Positions 1 through 7,879 of a stretch of 64,000 nucleotides of DNA are shown here, piece by piece. The notes beneath the pieces are model-generated. The model was not told the origin of the DNA. It saw nothing but the letters and a program-made list of their open reading frames with translations, and did not search any database. The first letter of the stretch is position 1. Every line of letters begins with the position of its first letter. Origin of the DNA: Clostridiales bacterium (GTDB taxonomy: Bacteria > Bacillota > Clostridia > Christensenellales > Aristaeellaceae); the NCBI GenBank assembly GCA_015056055.1, contig SVHC01000004.1, positions 43,584 to 107,583 on the forward strand, in the 5' to 3' direction. A program made the translations under genes and the position numbers.

Positions 1-244
1 AGCCGGCTTCACTTGTAGCAGGAGTAGATTCCTTGTGAACTTCAACAGGCTTCTCAAAGAATACCGGCTGGCTTTCAACAGCAGGACGTTCCATAAGCTG
101 CTTTGCAAGGGAAAGATTTTCTTTAATCAAATCTTCCAACTGATCGGCAAGTTCATCCAGAAAATCATCTACTTCATCCTTGTTATAACCATTGCGCTGC
201 GAAGCGAACTGCTTGTTGCGAATCTCTTTTACGGTGATAGCCAT
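1..244 (-). CDS. divIVA: Cell division initiation protein DivIVA (partial)
   Basis: Only the first 81 codons are in the window; the gene runs off the left edge. The N-terminus MAITVKEIRNKQFASQRNGY followed by NKDEVDDFLDEL is the DivIVA membrane-binding and coiled-coil start. DivIVA homologues recognise curved membrane at poles and septa and recruit division or pole-organising proteins. The ATG at 244 follows an AAAGGAG ribosome-binding site. It lies downstream of ylmH in the same orientation, as in many Firmicutes, but has its own promoter-like sequence. The C-terminal coiled coil cannot be assessed. Confidence 0.9.
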   Translation of the reverse strand, partial: MAITVKEIRNKQFASQRNGYNKDEVDDFLDELADQLEDLIKENLSLAKQLMERPAVESQPVFFEKPVEVHKESTPATSEAG

Positions 245-279
245 TGTATGAACTCCTTTCGGTGTGTCAATATGGTGAT

Positions 280-308
280 AATATACTATATTCGCGCATA
301 ATGCGCAA
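280..308 (-). promoter_or_regulatory. SigA-type promoter for divIVA
   Basis: On the minus strand TTGCGC (303-308) and TATATT (280-285) are separated by 17 bases, about 36 bases upstream of the divIVA start. The spacer begins inside a small inverted repeat (GCGCAT/ATGCGC). Assignment is by consensus only. Confidence 0.5.
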
Positions 309-321
309 AAATCCTTTTTAC

Positions 322-342
322 AAAAGCAGAATAACTGCTTTT
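322..342 (-). terminator. Possible terminator after ylmH
   Basis: AAAAGCAG and CTGCTTTT pair around a five-base loop immediately after the ylmH stop codon, which overlaps the stem. The downstream T-tract is interrupted, so termination may be partial and divIVA may also be reached by read-through. Confidence 0.4.
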
Positions 343-1069
343 ACTTTCCATAGCGAAACAGGCGTATTGCAGTGCGTCCCTTGCGCGTTTCCCCCACGAT
401 TTCGATAAGGCGGAGCCTTCCGAAGCCGCGAACAGAAATCAGATCATTATCGGACAGGTGTGCGTCGGTATGAGTGCATTCAACGTGGTTTAGTTTTACA
501 AATCCCTGTAAAACCAGCTTTTGCGCTTTTTCACGGCTGAGATCATATCCTGCGGCGATGATTGCGTCCAGTCGCGGAGTATTGACTGTTTCGCGCAGAT
601 ATACGCCTTCAGGCTCAGGAAGATGAATTTCTTCGGTTTCAAAAGAAACATGCAACTTTGTACGCCCGGCGGAATCCAGATTGCTGAGAATGTAATCTGC
701 GATTTCTGTCAGAACAAATACATGTGCGCAACCTTCTCCTACCAGAATGTCACCGAACATTTCGCGTTCAATGCCCAGACCCATAATTGCGCCGAGCAAA
801 TCACGATGTCCCGGAATGGCATATTTTACGTTCCATTCCAGTTTTAGGCAAGAAATAAAATCCTCATCCGGCTCGATGAAAGAATAAAATACTGCAACTG
901 TGCGCTCGGCTTCCGGATAACCGCCGCAAAACAGCACCTGTACACCTTCTTCGAGGGCAGCCTTGCGTGCAAGAACTGTCATTTCACCGGGTTCAAGAAA
1001 GCGGGTTTTCCCCTCACGACGCGCAAGATCGCAGAAACGTTTTTCTAGAAAAGCAGCATTAGAATCCAT
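341..1069 (-). CDS. ylmH: YlmH-family S4-domain RNA-binding protein
   Basis: A 242-residue protein with a C-terminal S4 RNA-binding domain (about residues 165-235, beginning RLDAIIAAGYDLSREKAQKL). The family YlmH is ribosome-associated and has been linked to rescue of stalled 50S-nascent-chain complexes; its genes sit beside sepF and divIVA. The start overlaps the end of yggT by 25 bases. The only upstream Shine-Dalgarno is a weak AGG, so translation may depend on coupling. Family assignment is strong; the exact role is from family knowledge. Confidence 0.9.
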   Translation of the reverse strand: MDSNAAFLEKRFCDLARREGKTRFLEPGEMTVLARKAALEEGVQVLFCGGYPEAERTVAVFYSFIEPDEDFISCLKLEWNVKYAIPGHRDLLGAIMGLGIEREMFGDILVGEGCAHVFVLTEIADYILSNLDSAGRTKLHVSFETEEIHLPEPEGVYLRETVNTPRLDAIIAAGYDLSREKAQKLVLQGFVKLNHVECTHTDAHLSDNDLISVRGFGRLRLIEIVGETRKGRTAIRLFRYGK

Positions 1070-1344
1070 TTGAAAACCTGTACTACAAGATATTGTGCGA
1101 TGCGAATAGCAAAAAAAGCAAGAATGTAGCTCACATCGAACATAAATCCGCTTTGCATCAAGCGGGCTGCAATTGGCCTAAATGGAGCAACTATGGGTTG
1201 ACAGAAGCGAGCCAGCAACTGATAGAATGCGTTGTTGGGACGCACAAACCAACTCATAAATGCGTAGAGAATCATGATAAACGTAACAATGTCAAAAAAC
1301 AGATTGATTCCATACAGAACTTTAGCCACTATAGCGTAAACCAT
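1045..1344 (-). CDS. yggT: YggT/YlmG family membrane protein
   Basis: A 99-residue integral membrane protein with two hydrophobic segments (about residues 5-28 and 72-95) flanking FCQPIVAPFRPI, a typical YggT-family loop. YggT proteins are small membrane proteins in the sepF-divIVA neighbourhood; a role in membrane or division organisation is suggested by context but the molecular function is not established. The ATG at 1344 follows AAAGGAG and overlaps the sepF stop (TAATG), so the two are translationally coupled. Confidence 0.88.
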   Translation of the reverse strand: MVYAIVAKVLYGINLFFDIVTFIMILYAFMSWFVRPNNAFYQLLARFCQPIVAPFRPIAARLMQSGFMFDVSYILAFFAIRIAQYLVVQVFKWILMLLF

Positions 1345-2045
1345 TAGCGTCTCCTTTCGGAAGCCCCCATATCGTCAATCTGAACACCGACCGGTGCAAT
1401 CAGGTAGATTTTGTCGGAAGCCTTGCGCAGAACTGCATTAAGAGCAAACGAAGCACCACTGAGCGTATCAATGGCACGCTGCTGCAAATCACTGCGCAGA
1501 TCTTCAAGGTTGACAACGGTCGTTTTTCCTTCAATCAGGTCGACGATAACGTCACGGCATTCTTCCAGCGTACGGATGGCATAGATTGCAGTATGCGGCT
1601 TTATGTCGGCCTGAGGATTTCGACCCTGACGGCTCTCAAAGCCGGAACGGGAATTGGAACGACCGGAGAAGGAAGAATCCTGCTGATAATTACCTCGCGG
1701 AGGCATAGAAGTTACATTGCCACGCTGAGAATAACTGCCGTTCTGCCCGAAATCATTCTGGCGGGACTGCTGCTGGCGGAATCCCTGATTTTGCTGGGAG
1801 CGGGGATTGCTGCGCGAAGAAAATGCATCATCCTCAAAATCGCGTGCATTAGAATTGCCGTAGCCCGAATTTCTGTAACCGAAAGAGGAATCATTTTTTG
1901 CATAATCCCTTTGATTCGAACCGCGGAAATCAGATTCGCGTCCGCTACCGTAATAATCACGATTGTCGTTGAATTCTTCTTCTACGTCGTCAACGATACC
2001 GATCGTCTGCAGAATTTTATTGAAACGGCTATTCTTGCCTGCCAT
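1344..2045 (-). CDS. sepF: Cell division protein SepF
   Basis: SepF links FtsZ filaments to the membrane. The C-terminal SepF domain is recognisable (about residues 148-225, containing RTLEECRDVIVDLIEGKTTV and later IYLIAPVGV). The start is set at ATG 2045 (MAGKNSRF), because GGAGG lies eight bases upstream; an ATG at 2060 lacks such a site. The linker (about residues 18-145) is unusually long and built almost entirely from Asn, Gln, Gly, Ser, Arg, Asp and aromatic residues. Length is 233 residues against roughly 150 for common SepF proteins. It is coupled to yggT. Confidence 0.92.
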   Translation of the reverse strand: MAGKNSRFNKILQTIGIVDDVEEEFNDNRDYYGSGRESDFRGSNQRDYAKNDSSFGYRNSGYGNSNARDFEDDAFSSRSNPRSQQNQGFRQQQSRQNDFGQNGSYSQRGNVTSMPPRGNYQQDSSFSGRSNSRSGFESRQGRNPQADIKPHTAIYAIRTLEECRDVIVDLIEGKTTVVNLEDLRSDLQQRAIDTLSGASFALNAVLRKASDKIYLIAPVGVQIDDMGASERRR

Positions 2046-2059
2046 ATTTTGTGCCTCCA

Positions 2060-2728
2060 TTATTGTCTTGCTCCGAAAAGAGCAGTTCCAAGTCTGACCA
2101 TGGTAGCGCCTTCTTCTGCCGCAATCAGGCAGTCATGGGACATTCCCATTGAAAGGCAGTTAAATTCGTGACCTGCATCCATCTGCGCATCATAGAGAGA
2201 ACGCATTTTCCGGAACAAGCCTCTTATATCTTCGGGGTCACTGCATACCGGCATTACGGTCATAAGCCCACGAACCTTTAAGCCTTCCATTGCATACATT
2301 TCGCGCAGCAATGCATCGAGTGCGTCGAGGGGAACGCCGCCCTTGCTGGCTTCGCCTGCAATATTGACTTCGACAAGAACCTCCATACATTGTCCGGCAT
2401 TTACTGCGCGTGTATGAATTTCTCTTGCAAGGCTTTCGCGGTCAACAGACTGAACCATTGTGACCTTATCAAGGATATATTTTACCTTATTTGATTGCAA
2501 TTGTCCAATCAAATGCATGGTAAATTCGGGATTTAATGCAGGGAATTTCTGCAAAAACTCCTGCACACGATTTTCACCAATGACCCTTGCGCCGGCATCA
2601 TATGCCGCATTGATAATTTCAACCGGCTGTGTTTTGGTGACTGCACATATAGTAACACCGCCGAATTTTCCGGATGCATCATTGAGACGGTCCTGATACC
2701 ATTCAAATCGGTCTTTTAAACTACTCAT
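2060..2728 (-). CDS. yggS: YggS/PLPBP pyridoxal-phosphate homeostasis protein
   Basis: A 222-residue single-domain TIM-barrel PLP-binding protein. Signatures include TICAVTKTQ (PLP lysine), GENRVQEF, HLIGQLQSNKVKYI and LSMGMSHD. YggS/YlmE proteins bind PLP and buffer its pool; no catalytic activity is established. The start overlaps the stop of the upstream HlyD-like gene (ATGA) and the stop is next to sepF, so it lies inside the division operon, the usual ylmE position. Confidence 0.93.
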   Translation of the reverse strand: MSSLKDRFEWYQDRLNDASGKFGGVTICAVTKTQPVEIINAAYDAGARVIGENRVQEFLQKFPALNPEFTMHLIGQLQSNKVKYILDKVTMVQSVDRESLAREIHTRAVNAGQCMEVLVEVNIAGEASKGGVPLDALDALLREMYAMEGLKVRGLMTVMPVCSDPEDIRGLFRKMRSLYDAQMDAGHEFNCLSMGMSHDCLIAAEEGATMVRLGTALFGARQ

Positions 2729-3894
2729 TTCAGCAATACCCTCTGCCCTGCAGAAAGTGCGCCTTCTGCAAGCGGCCTGATCAGACTGTTGGCTGCATCA
2801 CTGGACAAAACTTCAACCGGTACAAAAGTACCACCCGGAATATCGCTCAGTCGAACGCCGGTCTGACCTGCTTCAACTATAATTGCAGAATTCGGTACAG
2901 ACAAACCAGACAGATTTGTGCCAATGATGACTTTACCGGAACGCTGATAGATCAGTGCATCAATCGGATCATTTACCTGCAGGAGAGCGGCCGACTCCGT
3001 ACCGGATTTCTGGATGCCGATAATTGTTCCGTTGTAAATCAGGTTTTCGTATCCCTGAAACTGGAAACTGTATTCCTGGCCATTGATGGGGTTCCACTGC
3101 CCGTCCGTCGACATCAGGATCAGATACCAGTTGTTCTGATCTACAAGGCGGAAAACATTCTGCGTGGTACGTGCAGCGCTGACTTTGTTTGAGAGAATGT
3201 TTTTCACATCGGTTACGGTAAGCATGGGTGCATTGTTTACAGTCAGCATTTCTTCGTAACCATCAAGATAGAAGCTTACAACGCCCTGACGGGAAGCTGT
3301 TTCCGTTGTCTGCCAGGAAGAAATTGCGTTCAGGCGGCTGGTTTCTTCTTCATAAAGCTGATTCAAACGCAAGTCTTCGCGCTTGTTTTGACGCAGATAT
3401 TCCTGACGCGTGAGCATTGCGGTTTCAAGCTGTTGGGTCAGATTCAAAAGATTGCCCTTGGATTGGCCGCTTATAAGCGCCTTAAGATCCAATGCCCTAT
3501 CCTTTACCTCAGAATCCAGAGAGGAAAGCTGGCCGTCCACAATATTGTTAAGAAGTTCTTTGTGGTATTCCTGAATGTTTTTTCGGGTGGTTTCAAGGCG
3601 AAGCATTTCCTTTTCGGAATATCCGGCGGAATATACGTACGCAATTTCATCCCCTTTGTTTACAAGGGAACCCTCATTCGCCACGTAGACAATACGCGTC
3701 ACGCCGGCATACGAAGCAACCGTCTCATCACGCACAATTACTGCATCCAGATACTGCGTATCGGTTGCAGTAGCGAGCATGATAACGGCTTCTGCTGATC
3801 CAGACGGGAATAAGGTACGTACAAGCAAAAACGCAACCACGGCCACTACGAGCAAGAACATATAAAAGCGACCGGTTATCTTTTTCCTGCGCAT
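2725..3894 (-). CDS. HlyD-like membrane-anchored adaptor protein
   Basis: A 389-residue protein with a short basic N-terminus, one transmembrane helix (about residues 10-28), a beta-barrel/lipoyl-like strand segment (IVYVANEGSLVNKGDEIAYV, about 68-87), a coiled-coil region (about 100-190) and a C-terminal beta region. This is the architecture of HlyD/membrane-fusion adaptors. No transporter ATPase or permease is nearby; it is the first gene of the yggS-sepF-yggT-ylmH operon, suggesting an envelope or division role (inference). The ATG at 3894 follows GGAGGG. The substrate is unknown. Confidence 0.75.
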   Translation of the reverse strand: MRRKKITGRFYMFLLVVAVVAFLLVRTLFPSGSAEAVIMLATATDTQYLDAVIVRDETVASYAGVTRIVYVANEGSLVNKGDEIAYVYSAGYSEKEMLRLETTRKNIQEYHKELLNNIVDGQLSSLDSEVKDRALDLKALISGQSKGNLLNLTQQLETAMLTRQEYLRQNKREDLRLNQLYEEETSRLNAISSWQTTETASRQGVVSFYLDGYEEMLTVNNAPMLTVTDVKNILSNKVSAARTTQNVFRLVDQNNWYLILMSTDGQWNPINGQEYSFQFQGYENLIYNGTIIGIQKSGTESAALLQVNDPIDALIYQRSGKVIIGTNLSGLSVPNSAIIVEAGQTGVRLSDIPGGTFVPVEVLSSDAANSLIRPLAEGALSAGQRVLLK

Positions 3895-3927
3895 GTGCCC
3901 TCCAGTGCATAAAAATCCTATTTTTTT

Positions 3928-3956
3928 ATTATAAACCCATCAAACGCAATATGCAA
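3928..3956 (-). promoter_or_regulatory. SigA-type promoter for the HlyD-like/yggS/sepF operon
   Basis: Minus-strand TTGCAT (3951-3956) and TATAAT (3928-3933) are separated by 17 bases. The predicted transcript starts about 30 bases before the first gene, making the division cluster one operon. Confidence 0.65.
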
Positions 3957-4008
3957 GCGAATTTCCTATTATGTTTTGCTGATAAAGAGCTTTTATCAAT
4001 CATCATAT

Positions 4009-5151
4009 CTATAAAACAAGCAGTTTTTGCGTGAGATCTCTTCCGGCCTTACGCAAAAATGAATCTTTTGTAGATAATCCCCATAAATCCGTAGCCCGTC
4101 TTTCGAGCTCAAAAACTTCGTCCCCGCGGAGTTCGGATGCGCGGGATGCAAATTTGAGCGGACCTTTTGCCATGCGCGCAAGAAGATCCTTTGACTCTTT
4201 GCGATAACCGAGAATCCTTATGTATTCGGGATTTGGATGATTCTTGGCGAGCTGGAAAGTGATTCCGAGCATTGAGGCGGCGATAAGACGTGTGATTCTG
4301 GCTCGGATATAGCGTTTGCATTTGACTTTTTCGATTACTTCCTCAAGCGTTGAAGATTCCAGCGCTGCTTCAAGCAGACGATTTTCCAGTCCTTCATCTG
4401 CTCCCAGAATGGTCTTCAGATTAGCGGTACGCAGACAATACAGAGCGAGATTATCAATGTTTTCCGAGATGGCAGCGTTTTTTATAAGAGAATGGACTGG
4501 CTCGGGAATGCTGTGCCTGTATTCGTCACCACTTCGGATGGCGCGGCGTATTGCTGTGGCAGAGGCGAAAGTATCCAGGTTTTCTCCATGATACTCTCCG
4601 AGTCTTTGGATAGGAAGCGGCTCCATGTCACAGGAAAACTTTTGCACTGCGCGTATGTATTCCACTGCGAGAATGCTATTGGGACGATTTGTATCCAGAT
4701 TCATATAAGTGCTCCATGCTTCGCCACGTGCACGGGCATGGGATTTTCCGGAGCGCAAACCATCCTGTATTTGTGCCGATACTGTTTCCGGTTCGTTTTC
4801 CCGCATTTCAGCAAGGGTACGGAGCGTGCTAATATCAGTGATTTCGCTGCCAAAACTGAGGATGTTTGCTCCGGCTGCTGTAAGCAACTGTACTCCGGCG
4901 GAGGCAAACACATCTGCCGTGCGTACACAATAAAGTGCGGGAAGCTCGATTACCGCATCTGCTCCGCAACGAAGCGCCATTTCTGCGCGAAGGAATTTGT
5001 CTGCGATTGCCATCTCTCCGCGCTGGGTAAAAGAGCCCCCCATGCAGCAGATAACCCGGTCACATCCGCTTTTTTCGCGTGTGAGCTGAATGTGTCTGAG
5101 ATGACCGTTGTGAAACGGGTTATATTCACAAATGATACCGGCGATTTTCAA
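4009..5151 (-). CDS. tmcAL: tRNA(Met) cytidine acetate ligase TmcAL
   Basis: A 380-residue nucleotidyltransferase-fold protein. The N-terminus IAGIICEYNPFHNGH contains the HxGH-type adenylate-binding motif. TmcAL (YlbM family) uses acetate and ATP to form N4-acetylcytidine at the wobble position of elongator tRNA-Met. The start is a TTG at 5151, supported by GGAGG nine bases upstream; an in-frame ATG at 5172 overlaps that site and is less likely. It is transcribed divergently from tdk with its own promoter. Confidence 0.9.
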   Translation of the reverse strand: MKIAGIICEYNPFHNGHLRHIQLTREKSGCDRVICCMGGSFTQRGEMAIADKFLRAEMALRCGADAVIELPALYCVRTADVFASAGVQLLTAAGANILSFGSEITDISTLRTLAEMRENEPETVSAQIQDGLRSGKSHARARGEAWSTYMNLDTNRPNSILAVEYIRAVQKFSCDMEPLPIQRLGEYHGENLDTFASATAIRRAIRSGDEYRHSIPEPVHSLIKNAAISENIDNLALYCLRTANLKTILGADEGLENRLLEAALESSTLEEVIEKVKCKRYIRARITRLIAASMLGITFQLAKNHPNPEYIRILGYRKESKDLLARMAKGPLKFASRASELRGDEVFELERRATDLWGLSTKDSFLRKAGRDLTQKLLVL

Positions 5152-5184
5152 TGGACAGTTCCTCCGCATCATAATACTGATTTT

Positions 5185-5212
5185 ATTGTATCTGTATAAA
5201 ACAAACTGTCAA
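5185..5212 (-). promoter_or_regulatory. SigA-type promoter for tmcAL
   Basis: Minus-strand TTGACA (5207-5212) and TACAAT (5185-5190) have a 16-base spacer, ending about 33 bases before the TTG start of tmcAL. Confidence 0.6.
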
Positions 5213-5262
5213 GCAGGAATTTTTTGTCTACTTATCGAATTTGTAATTCGGAGAGTGATAAA

Positions 5263-5814
5263 ATGGCAAAGCTTTATTTCAGATATGGAGCCATGGGCTC
5301 ATCCAAGAGCGCAAATGCGCTTATGGTGCAGTACAATTATCAGGAACGCGGACAGAAGGCGCTTTTGCTGAAGCCTTGCCTTGACAAACGCGACGGTGAA
5401 CATACGGTTGCATCGCGCTGCGGCCTGAGTGCCTCCTGTGCGTTTGTGGAAGAGATTGACTCTATTGACTACCGCCAATACAATTGCATTATTGTAGACG
5501 AAGCGCAGTTTTTGACGAAAAAACAGGTACAGCGTCTTGTAGAAATTGCAGATGACGATGATATTCCGGTCATGTGCTATGGTTTGCGTGCCGACTTCCG
5601 TGGAGAACTCTTTGAAGGCAGTAAATGGCTGCTGGCATGGGCGGATACCATTGAAGAAGTAAAAACAGTTTGCTGGTGCGGAAAAAAGGCCATCTGGAAC
5701 GCGCGTATTTCCGATGGACAAATCATAAAGGAAGGCGAACAGATTGTTTTGGGTGGCAATGAAAGCTATACAGCCCTTTGCCGCAAGCATTGGCGAGAAG
5801 GACGACTGGAATAA
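5263..5814 (+). CDS. tdk: Thymidine kinase
   Basis: A 183-residue type II thymidine kinase that phosphorylates deoxythymidine in salvage. It has the P-loop RYGAMGSSKSANAL (about residues 6-19), the Walker B-like IIVDEAQFL, the lid/substrate region YGLRADFRGELFEGS, and Cys residues (CWCGKKA) of the zinc-binding lasso. The ATG at 5263 follows GGAGAG; an in-frame upstream start lacks a site. Its stop codon directly abuts the stop of the convergent spoVAE, with no spacer or terminator between them. Confidence 0.95.
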   Translation: MAKLYFRYGAMGSSKSANALMVQYNYQERGQKALLLKPCLDKRDGEHTVASRCGLSASCAFVEEIDSIDYRQYNCIIVDEAQFLTKKQVQRLVEIADDDDIPVMCYGLRADFRGELFEGSKWLLAWADTIEEVKTVCWCGKKAIWNARISDGQIIKEGEQIVLGGNESYTALCRKHWREGRLE

Positions 5815-6183
5815 TTAAGGCTTTGCTTTGGGCTTAAAAATCAAAGCATTAATCAGCCCGAATAATACCGCTGCCGATATACCGGCGGCGGTATTTGTTA
5901 TGCCGCCGGTAAAGGCTCCGAAGATTCCATATTTATTTACAGCTTCCAATGTGCCCATTGCAAGAGAATACCCGAATCCGGTAAGCGGAACTGTTGCGCC
6001 TGCACCGGCAAAATCTACAAGCGGCTTATAGACTCCGATTACCGTGAGAATGACTCCTGATACTACAAACAATACCAGAATGCGTGCGCTGGTCATATTG
6101 GTATTCTGAATCAGCGCCTGACCAATGCAGCATATGCCGCCGCCGACTACAAATGCCTTTATAAACATCAAAAATTCATTCAT
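5815..6183 (-). CDS. spoVAE: Stage V sporulation protein AE (SpoVAE)
   Basis: A 122-residue membrane protein with several hydrophobic helices and motifs GGGICCIGQALIQ and GAGATVPLTGFG, typical of SpoVAE/SpoVAC. It is part of the inner-spore-membrane channel that moves Ca-dipicolinic acid into the forespore and out on germination. The ATG at 6183 has AAGGAG upstream and overlaps the end of spoVAD by eight bases, so the two are translationally coupled. Last gene of the operon. Confidence 0.93.
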   Translation of the reverse strand: MNEFLMFIKAFVVGGGICCIGQALIQNTNMTSARILVLFVVSGVILTVIGVYKPLVDFAGAGATVPLTGFGYSLAMGTLEAVNKYGIFGAFTGGITNTAAGISAAVLFGLINALIFKPKAKP

Positions 6184-7195
6184 TTGGTTCTCCTTCCAGA
6201 ACAGCGGCATATGCAATGCCTGGTATGCTTTCCCCTTGCTGCGAACTTGTCCAGCTTAAAAGCGCTCCGCTTCCTACGATAAGAATCCGCTTGAGTCTGC
6301 TATCTTCGATTTCGCGAAGAAGCTTTGCGCATGTGACAGCAGCAATACATCCAGCACCACTGCCGCCGGCGTGGGTATCCTGCTCGGCATAATACATGGA
6401 AGCACCGCAATCAATGAGTTTTTCATCAGGTATCTGAAGATCATGTTCCTTGAGAAGTTCCATCAGAATATTTTTCCCTATCCATCCGAGATCACCGGTT
6501 GCGATCAGGTCATAATCTTTGTGGGTTGTGTTTGTTCCCTTGAAATGAGCACAAATTGTATCGCAGACCGCCGGTGCCATCGCAGCACCCATGTGATTGG
6601 CATCCTTTATATGTCTGTCAACCACCTTACCGATAGTTCCGGCAGTTATTCGTGCAATAGATTTTGCGGAGGAGTGACTTACCAATACAGCTCCGGCTGC
6701 GGTTGCTGTCCATTGCGCGGATGGAGGTCGCTGAGTCCCCAATTCTAGTGGATAGCGAAATTGCCTTTCAGCTGTACAGAAGTGACTGCTTGCTGCACAC
6801 AATGCATTCTTTCGATATCCTCCGTCTACCAGCATAGCTCCCAGAAGGAGCGACTCTACAAATGTTGAGCATGCGCCGTAAAGTCCGAAAAAAGGGACTT
6901 CCAGTGCGCGTGCTGCGAATGTAGAGGCAATAATCTGATTGTTGAGATCTCCGCTTAAAAATGCTTCCGCATCGGATATGGAAAGTCCGATTTTTTTGCA
7001 GCAGAGCTCTGCTGTACGCCGGAGCATTTCGCTCTCCCCCATTTCCCAGCTGATTTGTCCGAGAAGATCCTCCTCCAGAACAATATCAAACAGATCGCCG
7101 AAACGTCCTTTTCCTTCTTTGGGACCTGCTATAGATGCACAGGCAGATATGGATGGCTTAGATGAAAAGAAAATGCTTCTCCCGCTTTCTGTCAT
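6176..7195 (-). CDS. spoVAD: Stage V sporulation protein AD (SpoVAD)
   Basis: A 339-residue soluble protein with a thiolase-like fold (PFFGLYGACSTFVE around residues 98-111, ATGDLGWIGKNIL, AGGSGAGCIAAVTCAKLL). SpoVAD binds dipicolinic acid and works with the SpoVAC/AE membrane proteins during spore core loading. The ATG directly follows the TAA of spoVAC, with GGAGG upstream inside the spoVAC 3' end. Operon position and length match clostridial spoVA loci. Confidence 0.95.
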   Translation of the reverse strand: MTESGRSIFFSSKPSISACASIAGPKEGKGRFGDLFDIVLEEDLLGQISWEMGESEMLRRTAELCCKKIGLSISDAEAFLSGDLNNQIIASTFAARALEVPFFGLYGACSTFVESLLLGAMLVDGGYRKNALCAASSHFCTAERQFRYPLELGTQRPPSAQWTATAAGAVLVSHSSAKSIARITAGTIGKVVDRHIKDANHMGAAMAPAVCDTICAHFKGTNTTHKDYDLIATGDLGWIGKNILMELLKEHDLQIPDEKLIDCGASMYYAEQDTHAGGSGAGCIAAVTCAKLLREIEDSRLKRILIVGSGALLSWTSSQQGESIPGIAYAAVLEGEPNE

Positions 7196-7648
7196 TTATC
7201 CTATCCTCCCAAGCCCCCAATGAATCAGTCCTGCGAGTATAGATGAAGATATACCGTATGCCAGTACAGGACCGGCTACGGCAAAAAGACGTGAACCAAG
7301 GCCGAGTATTAAGCCTTCGCGGCGGAACTCAATAGCGGAAGCGGCGATTGAATTGGCAAAACCGGTGATTGGCACAATAGAACCGGCCCCAGCGTATCGG
7401 CCAATCCGGTCATAAACACCAAAGCCGGTAAGCGTAGTTCCGATAAAAATCAATACCATAGAAGTGAACATGGGACTTGTCATAACAGTGAGTTCCAGAG
7501 CATTACCCAGAAGATTCAGAGCTTGTCCGATGCAGCAAATTGTGCCGCCTACCCAGAATGCGCGAACATACCCTCTGAGCATGCGGCTGTTTGGGGTCAT
7601 TTTTTTGACGAGTTCATCGTATTTCTGATTGTGCATATCCGATTTCAA
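7196..7648 (-). CDS. spoVAC: Stage V sporulation protein AC (SpoVAC)
   Basis: A 150-residue integral membrane protein with about four helices and the motifs FWVGGTICCIGQ and GAGSIVPITGFANSI. SpoVAC is a mechanosensitive-like channel component for dipicolinic acid transport. The start is a TTG at 7648, with AGGAGG nine bases upstream; the in-frame ATG at 7636 is too far from it. The TTG overlaps the TGA of a small upstream ORF (ATTGA), implying coupled translation. Confidence 0.95.
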   Translation of the reverse strand: MKSDMHNQKYDELVKKMTPNSRMLRGYVRAFWVGGTICCIGQALNLLGNALELTVMTSPMFTSMVLIFIGTTLTGFGVYDRIGRYAGAGSIVPITGFANSIAASAIEFRREGLILGLGSRLFAVAGPVLAYGISSSILAGLIHWGLGRIG

Positions 7649-7749
7649 TGATTTCTTCCTCCTATTCCGCGCGCGGGACGCATGCGTATTTCTCGGTTTG
7701 CAGGCCGGGGCTGGCCTTCGTTTCGAAACACAGGAATCTGCTGCCGCAT
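7645..7749 (-). CDS. Small Arg-rich ORF coupled to spoVAC
   Basis: A 34-residue ORF beginning MRQQIPVFRNEGQPRPANRE and ending RMRPARGIGGRNH. It has a strong AGGAGG six bases before the ATG at 7749. Its TGA overlaps the TTG start of spoVAC, and the spoVAC ribosome-binding site lies within its last codons. The product is very basic (eight Arg, no Lys), has no membrane segment and matches no family I recognise. Context makes it the first gene of the spoVA operon. It could be a sporulation micropeptide or a leader peptide that gates spoVAC translation. No function is claimed. Confidence 0.55.
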   Translation of the reverse strand: MRQQIPVFRNEGQPRPANREIRMRPARGIGGRNH

Positions 7750-7879
7750 AGTATCCCTCCTGAAAACAAGTTTGTTTCTAGAATGCACGGCTGCAGTTTT
7801 TTTATGCGTTGTCAAAAAATATGCATATGGCATATGGTGAATTGCGGATATCAGCCGCAAACGAAAGGAGAATCCGATT

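Noticed and set aside
1593-2171. 192-codon open frame opposite sepF
   Set aside because: Arises from the low-complexity linker of sepF read backwards; hydrophobic repeats only.
7664-7879. SigG and SigE promoters in the spoVA/cotJ divergent region
   Set aside because: Several CATA-type elements occur, but no pair with convincing spacing could be fixed by eye.
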